Assembly (NCBI GenBank): GCA_030613835.1
Contig: JAUWLH010000002.1
Coordinates: 1-36,522, forward strand
Source: Candidatus Bathyarchaeota archaeon
Lineage (GTDB): Archaea; Thermoproteota; Bathyarchaeia; TCS64
Length of the DNA stretch: 36,522 nt
Direction of reading: 5' to 3'
This document shows positions 1 through 7,306 of the stretch, piece after piece (position 1 is the stretch's first letter; the number at the start of each line of letters is the position of its first letter). The translations under genes and the position numbers were made by a program. The notes beneath the pieces are model-generated. The model worked only from the letters and a program-made list of their open reading frames with translations. It did no database searches and was not told the DNA's origin.

Positions 1-716
1 TGGACTTGTCCCGAGTCCCTTTCCACTATATTTTTTCCGGGTATGTGTTCAGGCTTTGCACGTTTTTTACTTGATTTACGTAGACCTTTTTGTATGAAAG
101 ATGTGAGGTCTTTAACCATCTTTTCGTGGTCTACGGCACCCGCGGCTACAGCGATGCTCTCTCCATAGTTTTCTTTGTAATAATCCTTGATTGACTCTAA
201 GGACATCTTGGATATAGTCTCGAAAGTTCCTGTGATCGAGTGAGCGGCTCTATTACCCTTCCAAATGTTTTCCGTGTATAGCTCGTGAATGAGGCTTGCA
301 GGATCGTCCTGAACTCGCTTGATTTCCTCAAGGATAACCTGCCGCTCCATCTCCACATCTTTTGTGTCCAGCACGCTGTTTTGCATCATGTCTGATAGGA
401 CCTCTGTTGCGATGCTTTGATCCTTTGCCCTAGTCCTTGCGATATAGGTAGTCATATCACGATCAGTGAACGCGTTCATATAGCCTCCAAGGTTCTCAAT
501 TACAGAGGAAATTTCACTAGCTGACCTAGTCGGGGTACCCTTGAAAAGTAGGTGCTCAAGGAAATGGCTTCCACCCTCAAGCTCAGCCCCCTCATCCCTG
601 GAGCCAACATTTACCCACATACCAAAGCTCATACTTAGTGAAGCAGGGTTATGCTCAGTAATCAATCGAACACCGTTAGGCAACAGCTCATCCCTTAACT
701 CAAGCGCCATAGTCAT
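1..716 (-). CDS. M16-family zinc metallopeptidase, N-terminal part (cut by window edge)
   Basis: Partial gene: 238 codons are visible and the frame is still open at base 1. M16 (pitrilysin/insulinase/processing-peptidase) enzymes are zinc proteases that degrade or process peptides. The inverted zinc motif HxxEH is seen as HFLEH at residues 51-55, in the typical context GGSHFLEHLLFKGT. A Glu-rich helix (ERQVILEEI) about 75 residues later would give the third zinc ligand. The chosen ATG at 716 has a strong GGGAGGGGGTG ribosome site just upstream; a second ATG lies two codons in (710). There is no signal peptide, so it is probably cytosolic. The family assignment is secure; substrate and total length are unknown because the C-terminal half is outside the window. 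Confidence 0.9.
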   Translation of the reverse strand, partial: MTMALELRDELLPNGVRLITEHNPASLSMSFGMWVNVGSRDEGAELEGGSHFLEHLLFKGTPTRSASEISSVIENLGGYMNAFTDRDMTTYIARTRAKDQSIATEVLSDMMQNSVLDTKDVEMERQVILEEIKRVQDDPASLIHELYTENIWKGNRAAHSITGTFETISKMSLESIKDYYKENYGESIAVAAGAVDHEKMVKDLTSFIQKGLRKSSKKRAKPEHIPGKNIVERDSGQV

Positions 717-740
717 CTACACCCCCTCCCTTAACTCGAA

Positions 741-751
741 GGGATAAAAAG
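741..751 (-). promoter_or_regulatory. TATA-like element of the M16 peptidase gene
   Basis: On the minus strand the bases read CTTTTTATCCC, centred about 30 nt before the ATG at 716. That would give a nearly leaderless transcript. A second, stronger TATA-like sequence lies further out (831-848), so the actual start of transcription is uncertain. Confidence 0.35.
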
Positions 752-925
752 TTGCGTCTTCGCAGTCATATTAGCCCAAAAAACACTCAAAAAACTCATG
801 GATAGGATTCACGTCCAAACAGTTTTTCATACTTTATATATAAAACTCAAAGTCAGTAATAAACGGTAAAATAAAGCCCAATTAGGGTATCAAAATTGCG
901 TTTTTTATGTAGTTTGAACAGATGG

Positions 926-967
926 ATGTTTTACGCCTTATAGTAAAGGTACCTTCAACACTTTGGA
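926..967 (+). repeat. Dispersed 42-bp repeat, copy 1
   Basis: Matches 7265-7306 at 39 of 42 positions, with the first 27 bases identical; the differences are at 953, 959 and 963. The core contains CCTTATAGTAAAGG, a short imperfect palindrome with a TATA-like centre. It begins 210 bp upstream of the start codon of the minus-strand M16 peptidase and lies 61 bp past the stop of the winged-helix gene. The position equivalent to the ATG in copy 2 is TTG here. Confidence 0.85.
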
Positions 968-1027
968 CGTGATTTGTATCCCAATTTTTACATGGTTTCC
1001 AAGAAGACCGAACGGACATTAGGGGGC

Positions 1028-1822
1028 TTAGGAAGATAGAGAAGAAGATATTTGCTTACCCTCAGATGTTAACGATATTGTGTAGTTCTTCCTCGGACTT
1101 AGGCCGATCCTCTGCATTATTTTACCCCGAAGATCCATAGGAATTTCGGCCAAAAGGTATAGGGTATTTGATGTAGATTTTGCTTGGTTTCCAATGAACT
1201 CTACGATATTTTCAGGGGTAAGGCCAGTCTGCTCCGATAGGCTCCATAGGTCCATTGATTCCTTGCCGTATAGGGATTTCATTAATAGAAGATGCTTTGA
1301 TAGGGACCGTATCTTGTCAAGATCTTCAAAGCTCATTTCTTCTAGCTCTGGGAACTTTGGCACTTCCACAGTTTTCTCGATTATTTTCTCAATGGGCACT
1401 TCAACGATTCTTTCTATAGTTTTTTCAACTACTTTCTCCCTCACCTGGATAGGGGTATTTCCTCTGAAAACATCAAGCTGGAACGAGGTCTCCCGGCCTT
1501 TTTTCGTCAATTTCCATAGATCGAACGTATAGCGTTTATCATAAGGTAGAGTCGCAGGTTTTCCCCGCTCTGATGCTTTCCGGACAAGTCCCACCTCCTG
1601 AAGGAGGCTTAGCCAGTTGTTGAGCTCGACTTTGGTTAATGTGTTTCCTTGCTCTACGAGAATTGGTTGCATATCATAAGTGGTGAGGTACTCTGTTTCT
1701 GAATCCCTTAGGATCAAGAAGATATGGCGGGCGTTTCTGCTCTGTAGGGGTCTTAGTGTTTTCTCGAATATTTCCTCCAATTCCTCCCTATTTGGGGGTT
1801 TAGACTTGTCTTTTGGGGTCAT
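1028..1822 (-). CDS. Winged-helix DNA-binding protein with two helix-turn-helix regions
   Basis: 264 residues, no family recognised by name. Residues about 15-115 look like a winged-helix domain: helices with LTKVELNNWLSLLQEVGLVRK, then a basic hairpin ending KLTKKGRE. Residues 127-155 form an unusual hydrophilic linker built from repeated EK(V/I)(V/I)EK and VEVP units. The C-terminal third (about 165-260) has another helical HTH-like region (LWSLSEQTGLTPENIVEFIG) ending in a wing-like YTISLTSEGKQ. Probably a transcription regulator acting as a dimer through the linker. It is divergent from gyaR, and perfect palindromes lie 15-57 bp before its start, which suggests autoregulation and control of the reductase gene (inference). 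Start ATG at 1822 has GAGG five bases upstream. Confidence 0.75.
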   Translation of the reverse strand: MTPKDKSKPPNREELEEIFEKTLRPLQSRNARHIFLILRDSETEYLTTYDMQPILVEQGNTLTKVELNNWLSLLQEVGLVRKASERGKPATLPYDKRYTFDLWKLTKKGRETSFQLDVFRGNTPIQVREKVVEKTIERIVEVPIEKIIEKTVEVPKFPELEEMSFEDLDKIRSLSKHLLLMKSLYGKESMDLWSLSEQTGLTPENIVEFIGNQAKSTSNTLYLLAEIPMDLRGKIMQRIGLSPRKNYTISLTSEGKQISSSLSS

Positions 1823-1836
1823 TTAACCTCTAATCT

Positions 1837-1859
1837 ATATTCAGGATATTCCTGAATAT
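1837..1859. promoter_or_regulatory. Perfect palindrome, candidate operator (9-bp arms, 5-bp spacer)
   Basis: ATATTCAGG, spacer ATATT, then CCTGAATAT. It sits 15-37 bp upstream of the winged-helix gene's ATG, overlapping where its TATA box and transcription start should be. A bound dimer there would block transcription, so negative autoregulation is the simplest reading. Confidence 0.55.
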
Positions 1860-1864
1860 TAATA

Positions 1865-1878
1865 TTTCTGATCAGAAA
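1865..1878. promoter_or_regulatory. Second palindrome (TTTCTGATCAGAAA), candidate operator
   Basis: A perfect 14-bp palindrome, followed at 1883-1890 by a further half-site CTGATCGA. It lies between the two divergent genes, upstream of the gyaR TATA-like sequence (AAAATAATATACTC, 1901-1914). Its sequence differs from the 1837-1859 palindrome, so a second regulator is possible. Confidence 0.45.
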
Positions 1879-1900
1879 AAAACTGATCGAATATTTACGG

Positions 1901-1914
1901 AAAATAATATACTC
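1901..1914 (+). promoter_or_regulatory. TATA-like element of gyaR
   Basis: AAAATAATATACTC is centred about 37 nt before the gyaR ATG (1945), giving a predicted leader of about a dozen bases. Confidence 0.4.
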
Positions 1915-1944
1915 TAAGGACGTTCAAAAGATACTAGAAAGACC

Positions 1945-2928
1945 ATGCTAAAGCCCAAAGTGTATATTACAAGAAAATTCTTCGATGAAGCCATCGATTT
2001 GATTAAGTCCGTGGCAGATGTGGAGACTTTCGATGGAGAGAATGATCCAATCCCAAGGGGGATTCTCAAGGAGAAAATAGTGGACATAGATGGACTACTC
2101 CCAATGCTCACAGACATGGTTGATGGGGAGCTGATGGACCTGGGTAAAAACCTCAAAGTCGTGAGCAATTATGCCGTAGGATACAACAACATAGTCGTAC
2201 CGGACGCCACTGAAAGGGGAATAATAGTTACAAACACCCCAGGCGTACTCAACGATTCAACGGCTGACTGCGCCTTCATGCTGATGATGGCCATAAGCAG
2301 GAGGTTAGTTGAGGTAGACAAGTACGTCAGGGACGGAAAATGGGTCAAGGCTTGGGGCCCAAAGATGCTCCTGGGATCGGATGTGACAGGGAAGACCCTT
2401 GGAATAGTAGGGTTGGGCAGGATCGGTCAGGAGATGGTCCCTAGGGCGAAGGGCTTCAAAATGAACGTCATTTATCACAACAGGACCCCTAGTCCAGAGA
2501 AGGAGAAAACCCTCGGCGTAGAGTACAGGGAATTCGATGATTTACTGAGAGAAGCCGACTTTGTAAGCCTCCATGTGCCTCTCAACGACGAGACAAGGCA
2601 CTTGATCGGCGAGAGGGAGCTAAAGCTCATGAAGTCCACCGCTTTTCTCATAAACACTGCAAGAGGTCCAGTTGTCGACGAGAAGGCATTGATCAAGGCA
2701 CTTAAGGAGAAATGGATCGCGGGTGCGGGGCTTGATGTTCATAACAAGGAACCCATCGAGCGTGATAACCCATTGTTGGAGTTGGACAACGTCATCGTGG
2801 CTCCACATATCGGGAGCGCAACCACTGATACCAGGCTCGCCATGGCCATGAAGGCAGCTGCGAACCTTGTAGCGGCTCTCAAAGGTGAAAAACCTCCAGA
2901 CATCGTTAACCCAGATGTCTTGGAATAA
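1945..2928 (+). CDS. gyaR: D-2-hydroxyacid dehydrogenase, probable glyoxylate/hydroxypyruvate reductase
   Basis: 327 residues, full length for the family. It reduces 2-oxoacids such as glyoxylate or hydroxypyruvate to the D-hydroxyacid with NAD(P)H. The Rossmann motif GLGRIG is at residues 156-161. The catalytic set is complete: Arg240 (NTARGPVVDE), Glu269 (DVHNKEP) and His288 (APHIGSAT). Residues just after the dinucleotide strand are YHNR (177-180); the Arg hints at NADPH preference but does not prove it. It is a monocistronic gene divergent from the winged-helix regulator. Glycerate 2-kinase elsewhere in the window would accept its product D-glycerate. Other members act on phosphoglycerate or formate, so the exact substrate remains inference. 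Confidence 0.9.
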   Translation: MLKPKVYITRKFFDEAIDLIKSVADVETFDGENDPIPRGILKEKIVDIDGLLPMLTDMVDGELMDLGKNLKVVSNYAVGYNNIVVPDATERGIIVTNTPGVLNDSTADCAFMLMMAISRRLVEVDKYVRDGKWVKAWGPKMLLGSDVTGKTLGIVGLGRIGQEMVPRAKGFKMNVIYHNRTPSPEKEKTLGVEYREFDDLLREADFVSLHVPLNDETRHLIGERELKLMKSTAFLINTARGPVVDEKALIKALKEKWIAGAGLDVHNKEPIERDNPLLELDNVIVAPHIGSATTDTRLAMAMKAAANLVAALKGEKPPDIVNPDVLE

Positions 2929-3081
2929 ATCACGGGAAAATTCGGTTTTTTCAACACATTTTATGCTAAAATACCCCAGGGTAAGTAATGAGAAGATGTC
3001 TAGTGTTTTTTTTGGAATAATTGCTTCAATAATATATTTCAAGAGTTTTCTGTCAGTCCTGAAAAACATGAAAAACAAGGG

Positions 3082-3107
3082 TTTTGTTTCAGAGTGCTGA
3101 GACAAAA
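3082..3107 (-). terminator. Stem-loop between convergent gyaR and tdh
   Basis: An 11-bp stem (TTTTGTTTCAG / CTGAGACAAAA, one wobble pair) with loop AGTG begins 3 bp past the tdh stop codon. There is no long T tail after it on the minus strand, so it may be an RNA 3' stabiliser as much as a terminator. Confidence 0.45.
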
Positions 3108-3110
3108 GGG

Positions 3111-4076
3111 CTAGATTTCGCCCTTCTCATGCCTTGCCGAGAGGATGAAGCACATGTCGTCCACCATTTCCTCCAGATCATAGTCCGGAGTCCAGCTCCA
3201 CTCCTCCCTCGCACATGAGTCATCTATACTCATAGGCCACGAATCGGCTATTTTTTGCCTGAAATCGGGCTCGTAAGTGATGGTAAACTGGGGGTTGTGC
3301 TTTTGAATCTCCGCCGCAAGCTCAGCTGGATTGAAACTGAGGGACGCGAGGTTGTAGCTGGTACGATGTTTCAGGTTCTCAGACGGGGCATCCATGAGGT
3401 CTTGGAAGGCCTTCAGGCAGTCGGGCATGTATATCATGGGTAGCGTGGTGTCTGATCTTAGGAAGCATTCGTAGCTCCCCTTCTTGATGGCCTCGTAGAA
3501 TATCTCCACTGCGTAATCCGTGGTTCCTCCCCCGGGTGGAGCAACGTTGCTGATGACACCGGGCAGCCTGATGCCCCGTACATCAACGCTAAATTTATCG
3601 AAGAAATACTTGCCCAAAAGCTCCCCCGTCACCTTGGTGACCCCGTACATGGTCCTCGGCGTTAAAACCGTGTCCTGAGGCGTGTTCAGCCTAGGAGTTT
3701 CTGTCCCAAAGGCGGCTATGCTACTGGGGTGGAATATCTTATTGGTTAACCCCTCCCTGGCCACCTCAAGGACATTCCTGAACCCGTTGATGTTTACGTC
3801 CCATGCCAGATCTGGCCTCATTTCACCAGCAGCGCTTAGAATGGCGGCCAGGTGATAGACCTCATCTATGTCGTATCCCTTAACCAAATTCCTTACTTCA
3901 TCGAGTTCGAGGACATCAAGCCGCTCATATGACCCAGAATAGTCACTGCTTGGCTCCTTGATATCGGTCGCCAGGACGTTTTGAGTACCGAAAAGCCGTT
4001 GAAGCCGAGGAACGAGCTCGGAGCCTATCTGACCCAGAGCCCCCGTAACCATAACTCGCCTAATGTCACTGCCCAT
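3111..4076 (-). CDS. tdh: L-threonine 3-dehydrogenase, short-chain (epimerase-like) type
   Basis: 321 residues. It oxidises L-threonine to 2-amino-3-oxobutyrate with NAD+. It belongs to the extended SDR fold related to UDP-galactose epimerase, not the zinc medium-chain Tdh. Glycine-rich motif TGALGQIGSE at 11-20; catalytic Tyr144 and Lys148 in PRTMYGVTKVTGEL; Ser118-Ser119 in HPSSIAAFG. The C-terminal substrate region includes STPMIYMPD-like residues (TLPMIYMPD). The gene is divergent from kbl, which takes the unstable product to glycine and acetyl-CoA; this neighbourhood is the main reason to prefer threonine over a sugar-nucleotide substrate. A TATA box (minus CTTTATAAG) lies about 50 bp upstream. 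Confidence 0.9.
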   Translation of the reverse strand: MGSDIRRVMVTGALGQIGSELVPRLQRLFGTQNVLATDIKEPSSDYSGSYERLDVLELDEVRNLVKGYDIDEVYHLAAILSAAGEMRPDLAWDVNINGFRNVLEVAREGLTNKIFHPSSIAAFGTETPRLNTPQDTVLTPRTMYGVTKVTGELLGKYFFDKFSVDVRGIRLPGVISNVAPPGGGTTDYAVEIFYEAIKKGSYECFLRSDTTLPMIYMPDCLKAFQDLMDAPSENLKHRTSYNLASLSFNPAELAAEIQKHNPQFTITYEPDFRQKIADSWPMSIDDSCAREEWSWTPDYDLEEMVDDMCFILSARHEKGEI

Positions 4077-4120
4077 TAGAATCAGGTTAAGTTAGCGTAC
4101 TCCGCATAAAACCGTTACCC

Positions 4121-4129
4121 CTTATAAAG
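4121..4129 (-). promoter_or_regulatory. TATA box of tdh
   Basis: Minus-strand CTTTATAAG, centred about 49 nt before the tdh ATG, predicts a leader of roughly 22 nt. Confidence 0.5.
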
Positions 4130-4211
4130 ACCCAAACTAGAAAATAGGTTAACACCTGTTATATACCATGCATTTGTCCCTTTAGGATGAGACAATAATT
4201 TTTTTTCATTA

Positions 4212-4228
4212 TGTCAGGTTACTTGACA
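4212..4228. promoter_or_regulatory. Imperfect inverted repeat between tdh and kbl, candidate operator
   Basis: TGTCAGGTTACTTGACA has perfect 5-bp ends (TGTCA/TGACA) and an imperfect centre. It lies in the 245-bp divergent spacer, about 95 bp before kbl, so it could serve a regulator of both threonine-degradation genes. No matching regulator is identified. Confidence 0.3.
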
Positions 4229-4271
4229 CAAAATCGACATTCCCCCTGCTTTGCCCGCAACCCGCGACGGA

Positions 4272-4285
4272 ATCGATAATAATAA
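4272..4285 (+). promoter_or_regulatory. TATA-like element of kbl
   Basis: CGATAATAATAAAC lies about 43 nt before the kbl ATG at 4322, which itself is preceded by a GAAGGT ribosome site. Confidence 0.4.
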
Positions 4286-4321
4286 ACGGGCAACAGTCAT
4301 TCATCAATTGAAGGTAATACA

Positions 4322-5509
4322 ATGAGAGACCCAACAGGCTTTCTAGGGAAAGAGTACCAGGAGCTAGTGGACAAGGCACTGGACTGGAGATTGAAGCAGT
4401 TACAGGGCGCAAGCGAGCCCGTTACCAGGGTTGACGGCAGGGACGTGCTGGTCCTCTGCTCCAACAACTACCTAGGACTAGCGACCCACCCGAAGATTAT
4501 GCAGGCAGCAATCGAGGCGATAGAGAAGTACGGCGTCGGATCCGGTGCAGTCCGGGCCATCAGCGGTAACATGGATGTCCACGTTGAGCTGGAGAAACGC
4601 TTGGCAAAGTTCAAGGGAGCCGAGGCAAGCCTCACATACCCCACTGGCTTCATGGCTAACAGTGGGCTGATTCCCCAGCTGGTGGGAAAGGAGGATATTA
4701 TCATCAGCGACAAGCTGAACCACGGCAGCATAATCGACGGCGTACGCCTCTCAAGGGCAGAGAGGACAGTTTACAACCACAACGATATGGAAAACCTCGC
4801 AGAGAAGCTTGAGGAAGCCGAGAAAAAGGGCTACAGGAGAATCCTAATCATCACCGACGGCGTCTTCAGTATGGACGGCGACATAGCGCCCCTTGACCAG
4901 GTCGTCAAACACGGCTCGAAGCACGGAGCCATGATATACGTCGACGACGCCCACGGGGAAGGAGTCCTAGGGAAGAAAGGCAGAGGCGTCGTGAGCCACT
5001 TTGACCTCACGCACGAGGATGTCCACGTCGAGATGGGCACATTCAGCAAGGCATACGGAACCATTGGTGGACACATATCCGGCTCGGATAGCTTGGTGAA
5101 GTTCGCCTACAACAAGAGCAGGACATGGCTACTCAGCAGCTCACACCCACCCGCGGTTGCAGCGGCGACAATCGCGGCCATTGACGTCCTTGAGAACGAG
5201 CCCCATCACGTCGAGAACCTCTGGAAGAACACCAATTACTTTAAGAAGGCAGTGAAGGACCTTGGATTCAATACGGGCAACAGCCAAACCCCCATCATAC
5301 CAATAATTGTCGGGGAAAGCCACAAGGCTAAAGCACTGTCTGATAGACTCTACGATGATGGCGTTTTCGTTGTGCCAATAGTTTTTCCCATGGTAGCTCG
5401 GGATTTATCGCGGATCAGGGTCCAGATGCATGCAAAACTGACAACGGAGCAGTTGGACTCAGTAATTGGGAAAATAGAGAAAATAGGCCGCGTTTTAGAG
5501 ATAATCTAG
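4322..5509 (+). CDS. kbl: Glycine C-acetyltransferase (2-amino-3-ketobutyrate CoA ligase)
   Basis: 395 residues, almost exactly the family length. This PLP enzyme splits 2-amino-3-oxobutyrate with CoA into glycine and acetyl-CoA, completing threonine degradation begun by the divergent tdh. Seen: substrate-side CSNNYLGLATHP (46-57), the cofactor-ring contact DDAHGEG (Asp208, His211), and the Schiff-base Lys243 in GTFSKAYGTIGG. Alpha-oxoamine synthase relatives (8-amino-7-oxononanoate synthase, serine palmitoyltransferase) share these motifs; pairing with tdh decides for Kbl. ATG at 4322 has AAGGT upstream. A perfect hairpin plus T5 directly follows the stop. Confidence 0.92.
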   Translation: MRDPTGFLGKEYQELVDKALDWRLKQLQGASEPVTRVDGRDVLVLCSNNYLGLATHPKIMQAAIEAIEKYGVGSGAVRAISGNMDVHVELEKRLAKFKGAEASLTYPTGFMANSGLIPQLVGKEDIIISDKLNHGSIIDGVRLSRAERTVYNHNDMENLAEKLEEAEKKGYRRILIITDGVFSMDGDIAPLDQVVKHGSKHGAMIYVDDAHGEGVLGKKGRGVVSHFDLTHEDVHVEMGTFSKAYGTIGGHISGSDSLVKFAYNKSRTWLLSSSHPPAVAAATIAAIDVLENEPHHVENLWKNTNYFKKAVKDLGFNTGNSQTPIIPIIVGESHKAKALSDRLYDDGVFVVPIVFPMVARDLSRIRVQMHAKLTTEQLDSVIGKIEKIGRVLEII

Positions 5510-5531
5510 GGGTATTTACCCCTACCTTTTT
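5507..5531 (+). terminator. Hairpin plus T-tract terminator at the kbl end
   Basis: A perfect 8-bp stem TAGGGGTA/TACCCCTA with a 2-base loop begins inside the kbl stop codon, followed by CC and five T. On the other strand a T5 run occurs between the nucS stop and the stem, so it may serve both convergent genes. Confidence 0.65.
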
Positions 5532-5544
5532 GATAAAAAGATCA

Positions 5545-6330
5545 TTAGTAAGTATACTCAAAAAAAGCTGTCAGCGGGGTTCCCTTCTTTTGCTTCAGGA
5601 TTTCGCTGCACTCCTTCGGGGAAAGTGCCTTGAACTCGTAGCCGTAATCGTCTAGGAGCTCTTTCGCGTTATCGGCGATCTCAGGTGCCACAAGGATAGC
5701 CCTTACCCTCCTGTTGGCATCCATATCGATAACATCCATGTATTTTTTTAGCTGATCAACGGCGTCCTTAGGAGCTTTGACCCGTTTGATCTCAACAACT
5801 GTCAATGTGTTATTGGAATCGTAACCTATGATATCGATGAACCCCGGGTCCACCGCCATCTCCTTGGTCATGGGACGGAAACCCAGCTCAAGGATATCGG
5901 GCTTGAACAGAATAGCCTCCTGCATATCCTTCTCAGACGCATACAGGTTGAACTCGCCGTTATCAACTAAATCAAGTACAGCCACCATTTGCAGACCTGT
6001 GAACGTGATAACCATGGACTCGTTCTCCTTTCTACGGAAAACACGGACCACCAATCCCTCTTTCAGTAGTTTCGTATTAAAGATGCTGCCAGAGGGCTGC
6101 CAGTTCACGGGAGAATAGTGCTTTGGACGGTGTATCAAAGCCGATCCGTCGGGCTTAAAGATGACAAGCCTCTCCCCCGACTCCAGTTTGCTGCTGGCCC
6201 TCCCGTCATAGTCAACGGTGCACTCCCCGGCTATCACCACGGTCTTGCGCCTGGATATGCCTGACTTTACGACCTTCTCCGCTTCCCCAAGGCTTGGGTT
6301 GGGGAGTATCTGCTGCCTGCTCTCGTCCAT
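5545..6330 (-). CDS. nucS: Endonuclease NucS/EndoMS
   Basis: 261 residues from the ATG at 6330. NucS cuts mismatched or branched DNA, generally working with the PCNA clamp, and replaces MutS/MutL in many archaea. The N-terminal half is the DNA-binding/dimerisation domain. The C-terminal RecB-like nuclease shows catalytic Asp166 (GFIDIIG), Glu180 and Lys182 (VVEIKR), then Gln193 and Tyr197 (QLKKY), with the 14- and 2-residue spacings of known NucS. A TTG four codons earlier (6342) would overlap the upstream gene by 8 bp; the ATG, 4 bp past that gene's stop and preceded by GGGT, is preferred. No clear C-terminal PIP box is visible (it ends AFFEYTY). It forms a two-gene unit with the MBL hydrolase. 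Confidence 0.93.
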   Translation of the reverse strand: MDESRQQILPNPSLGEAEKVVKSGISRRKTVVIAGECTVDYDGRASSKLESGERLVIFKPDGSALIHRPKHYSPVNWQPSGSIFNTKLLKEGLVVRVFRRKENESMVITFTGLQMVAVLDLVDNGEFNLYASEKDMQEAILFKPDILELGFRPMTKEMAVDPGFIDIIGYDSNNTLTVVEIKRVKAPKDAVDQLKKYMDVIDMDANRRVRAILVAPEIADNAKELLDDYGYEFKALSPKECSEILKQKKGTPLTAFFEYTY

Positions 6331-6334
6331 ATGG

Positions 6335-7057
6335 TTACCCAACGCTGGTGATTATCGTGATCCATGCCGCGTTCATCTTGGCATCATACTGAAGCAGGTG
6401 AGACGTGGCGTCCCCAAGCAGGAAGGTGCCGTGCCCTGGGTACATACGCTCGGGCTTTAATGACGCAAGCTTCTTGATGCTTGCCTTCCAGTCGTCAAGG
6501 TCAAAACCGGGGCCGTTGATATAGCCCAAATTACCTGATGCTCCAGCGATATCCCCACATAGGAGGCTTGAAACGCCGTAGTCGTCCAGCATAAAGCTGA
6601 TGCAACCCGGAGTATGACCTGGGTTACTCACCGTTATGAGCTCAACATCTCCGACCTCGATAACGTCGCCATCCACGACAGTCTCATCAACCGGAGCAGT
6701 CTTGAACTCCAGGCCCCATTCCTGAGCCATAGTGTACAGGGATAGCTCGTTCAACGTCTCGATGGCCTCCTTGTCGATTGGATGGGATATGATCTTGGTG
6801 CCAGTTGTCTCCCTGATCTCATAGTTTCCGCCGATGTGATCGAAGTGGCAATGAGTGATCAGGGTCTTTGTTATCTTCTTGGGGTCGAGGCCATCCCGCT
6901 TTATGTTCTCCATAATAGCCTTCACGCCGTAACCCCCTCCAGTGTCGATCAGTGCCAGCTCGGAGCCTCCATCCACGACGTAACAGTTGCAGTCTCCGCT
7001 AGGCGAAATACCGTAACCGGATCCAGCGACGAGGTAAACCCGCTCAGTTAGCTTCAT
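6335..7057 (-). CDS. MBL-fold metal-dependent hydrolase
   Basis: 240 residues. The metallo-beta-lactamase fold is clear: HxHxDH motif THCHFDHIGG (His69, His71, Asp73, His74), then NPGHTPGC, the bridging Asp in LLCGDIAG, and the final YPGHGT. This is the glyoxalase-II-like arrangement that binds two metals and hydrolyses thioesters, lactones or phosphoesters; the substrate cannot be told. It is followed 4 bp later by nucS, so the two are probably co-transcribed, although a DNA-repair role for the hydrolase is only a possibility. A TATA-like sequence lies about 33 nt before the ATG. Confidence 0.88.
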   Translation of the reverse strand: MKLTERVYLVAGSGYGISPSGDCNCYVVDGGSELALIDTGGGYGVKAIMENIKRDGLDPKKITKTLITHCHFDHIGGNYEIRETTGTKIISHPIDKEAIETLNELSLYTMAQEWGLEFKTAPVDETVVDGDVIEVGDVELITVSNPGHTPGCISFMLDDYGVSSLLCGDIAGASGNLGYINGPGFDLDDWKASIKKLASLKPERMYPGHGTFLLGDATSHLLQYDAKMNAAWITIITSVG

Positions 7058-7301
7058 TATATCTCGGAAACCATAAAGTCCCTCGGATTTTTAATGTGTT
7101 CGACCGATTTTCAGACCGCATAGGGCTTATTTAGTCATGGATATGACCCCTGTCCGTTTAGGATGATCGAATCTCCGAACCCCCCCTTTGATAGTGTTCA
7201 TTTTTAACACGGTTTTGTATTTCGGAGCATAAAGGTTCGAATGATCGAAGTAAGTTCGATAATAATGTTTTACGCCTTATAGTAAAGGTACATTCAAAAC
7301 T
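7058..7301. other. Intergenic region with an inverted repeat and repeat copy 2
   Basis: No gene is seen. ATGATCGAA occurs twice (7163 and 7241), and ATCGAA-GTAAG-TTCGAT (7244-7260) is a perfect 6-bp inverted repeat with a 5-base spacer, the same geometry as the palindrome at 1837. It lies just before repeat copy 2. Confidence 0.4.
7084..7097 (-). promoter_or_regulatory. TATA-like element of the MBL hydrolase-nucS pair
   Basis: Minus-strand CACATTAAAAATCC, centred about 33 nt before the ATG at 7057, predicts a leader of under ten bases. Confidence 0.35.
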
Positions 7302-7306
7302 ATGGA
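7265..7306 (+). repeat. Dispersed 42-bp repeat, copy 2
   Basis: 39/42 identical to 926-967. It starts 208 bp upstream of the MBL hydrolase start codon (copy 1: 210 bp upstream of the M16 peptidase). Its last bases contain the ATG (7302) of the doubtful plus-strand reading frame. Flanks of the two copies do not align. Confidence 0.85.

Larger units (their letters stand above)
717..1027. other. 311-bp intergenic region with palindromic TATA box and one copy of a repeated 42-bp element
   Basis: No coding frame here has convincing codon use. It holds an AT-rich symmetric TATA sequence (ACTTTATATATAAAACT, 832-848) usable on either strand, the repeat copy at 926-967, and a short T-rich stretch. 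Only a 15-codon reading frame starting at 994 follows the repeat on the plus strand, too short to support as a gene. Confidence 0.5.

Noticed and set aside
991..1038. Short plus-strand frame starting MVSKKTERTLGG after repeat copy 1
   Set aside because: Only 15 codons with no ribosome site; cannot be supported as a gene.
2620..3105. 161-codon minus-strand frame overlapping the end of gyaR
   Set aside because: Antisense to a well-defined gene and without family resemblance; its end lies in the gyaR-tdh spacer.
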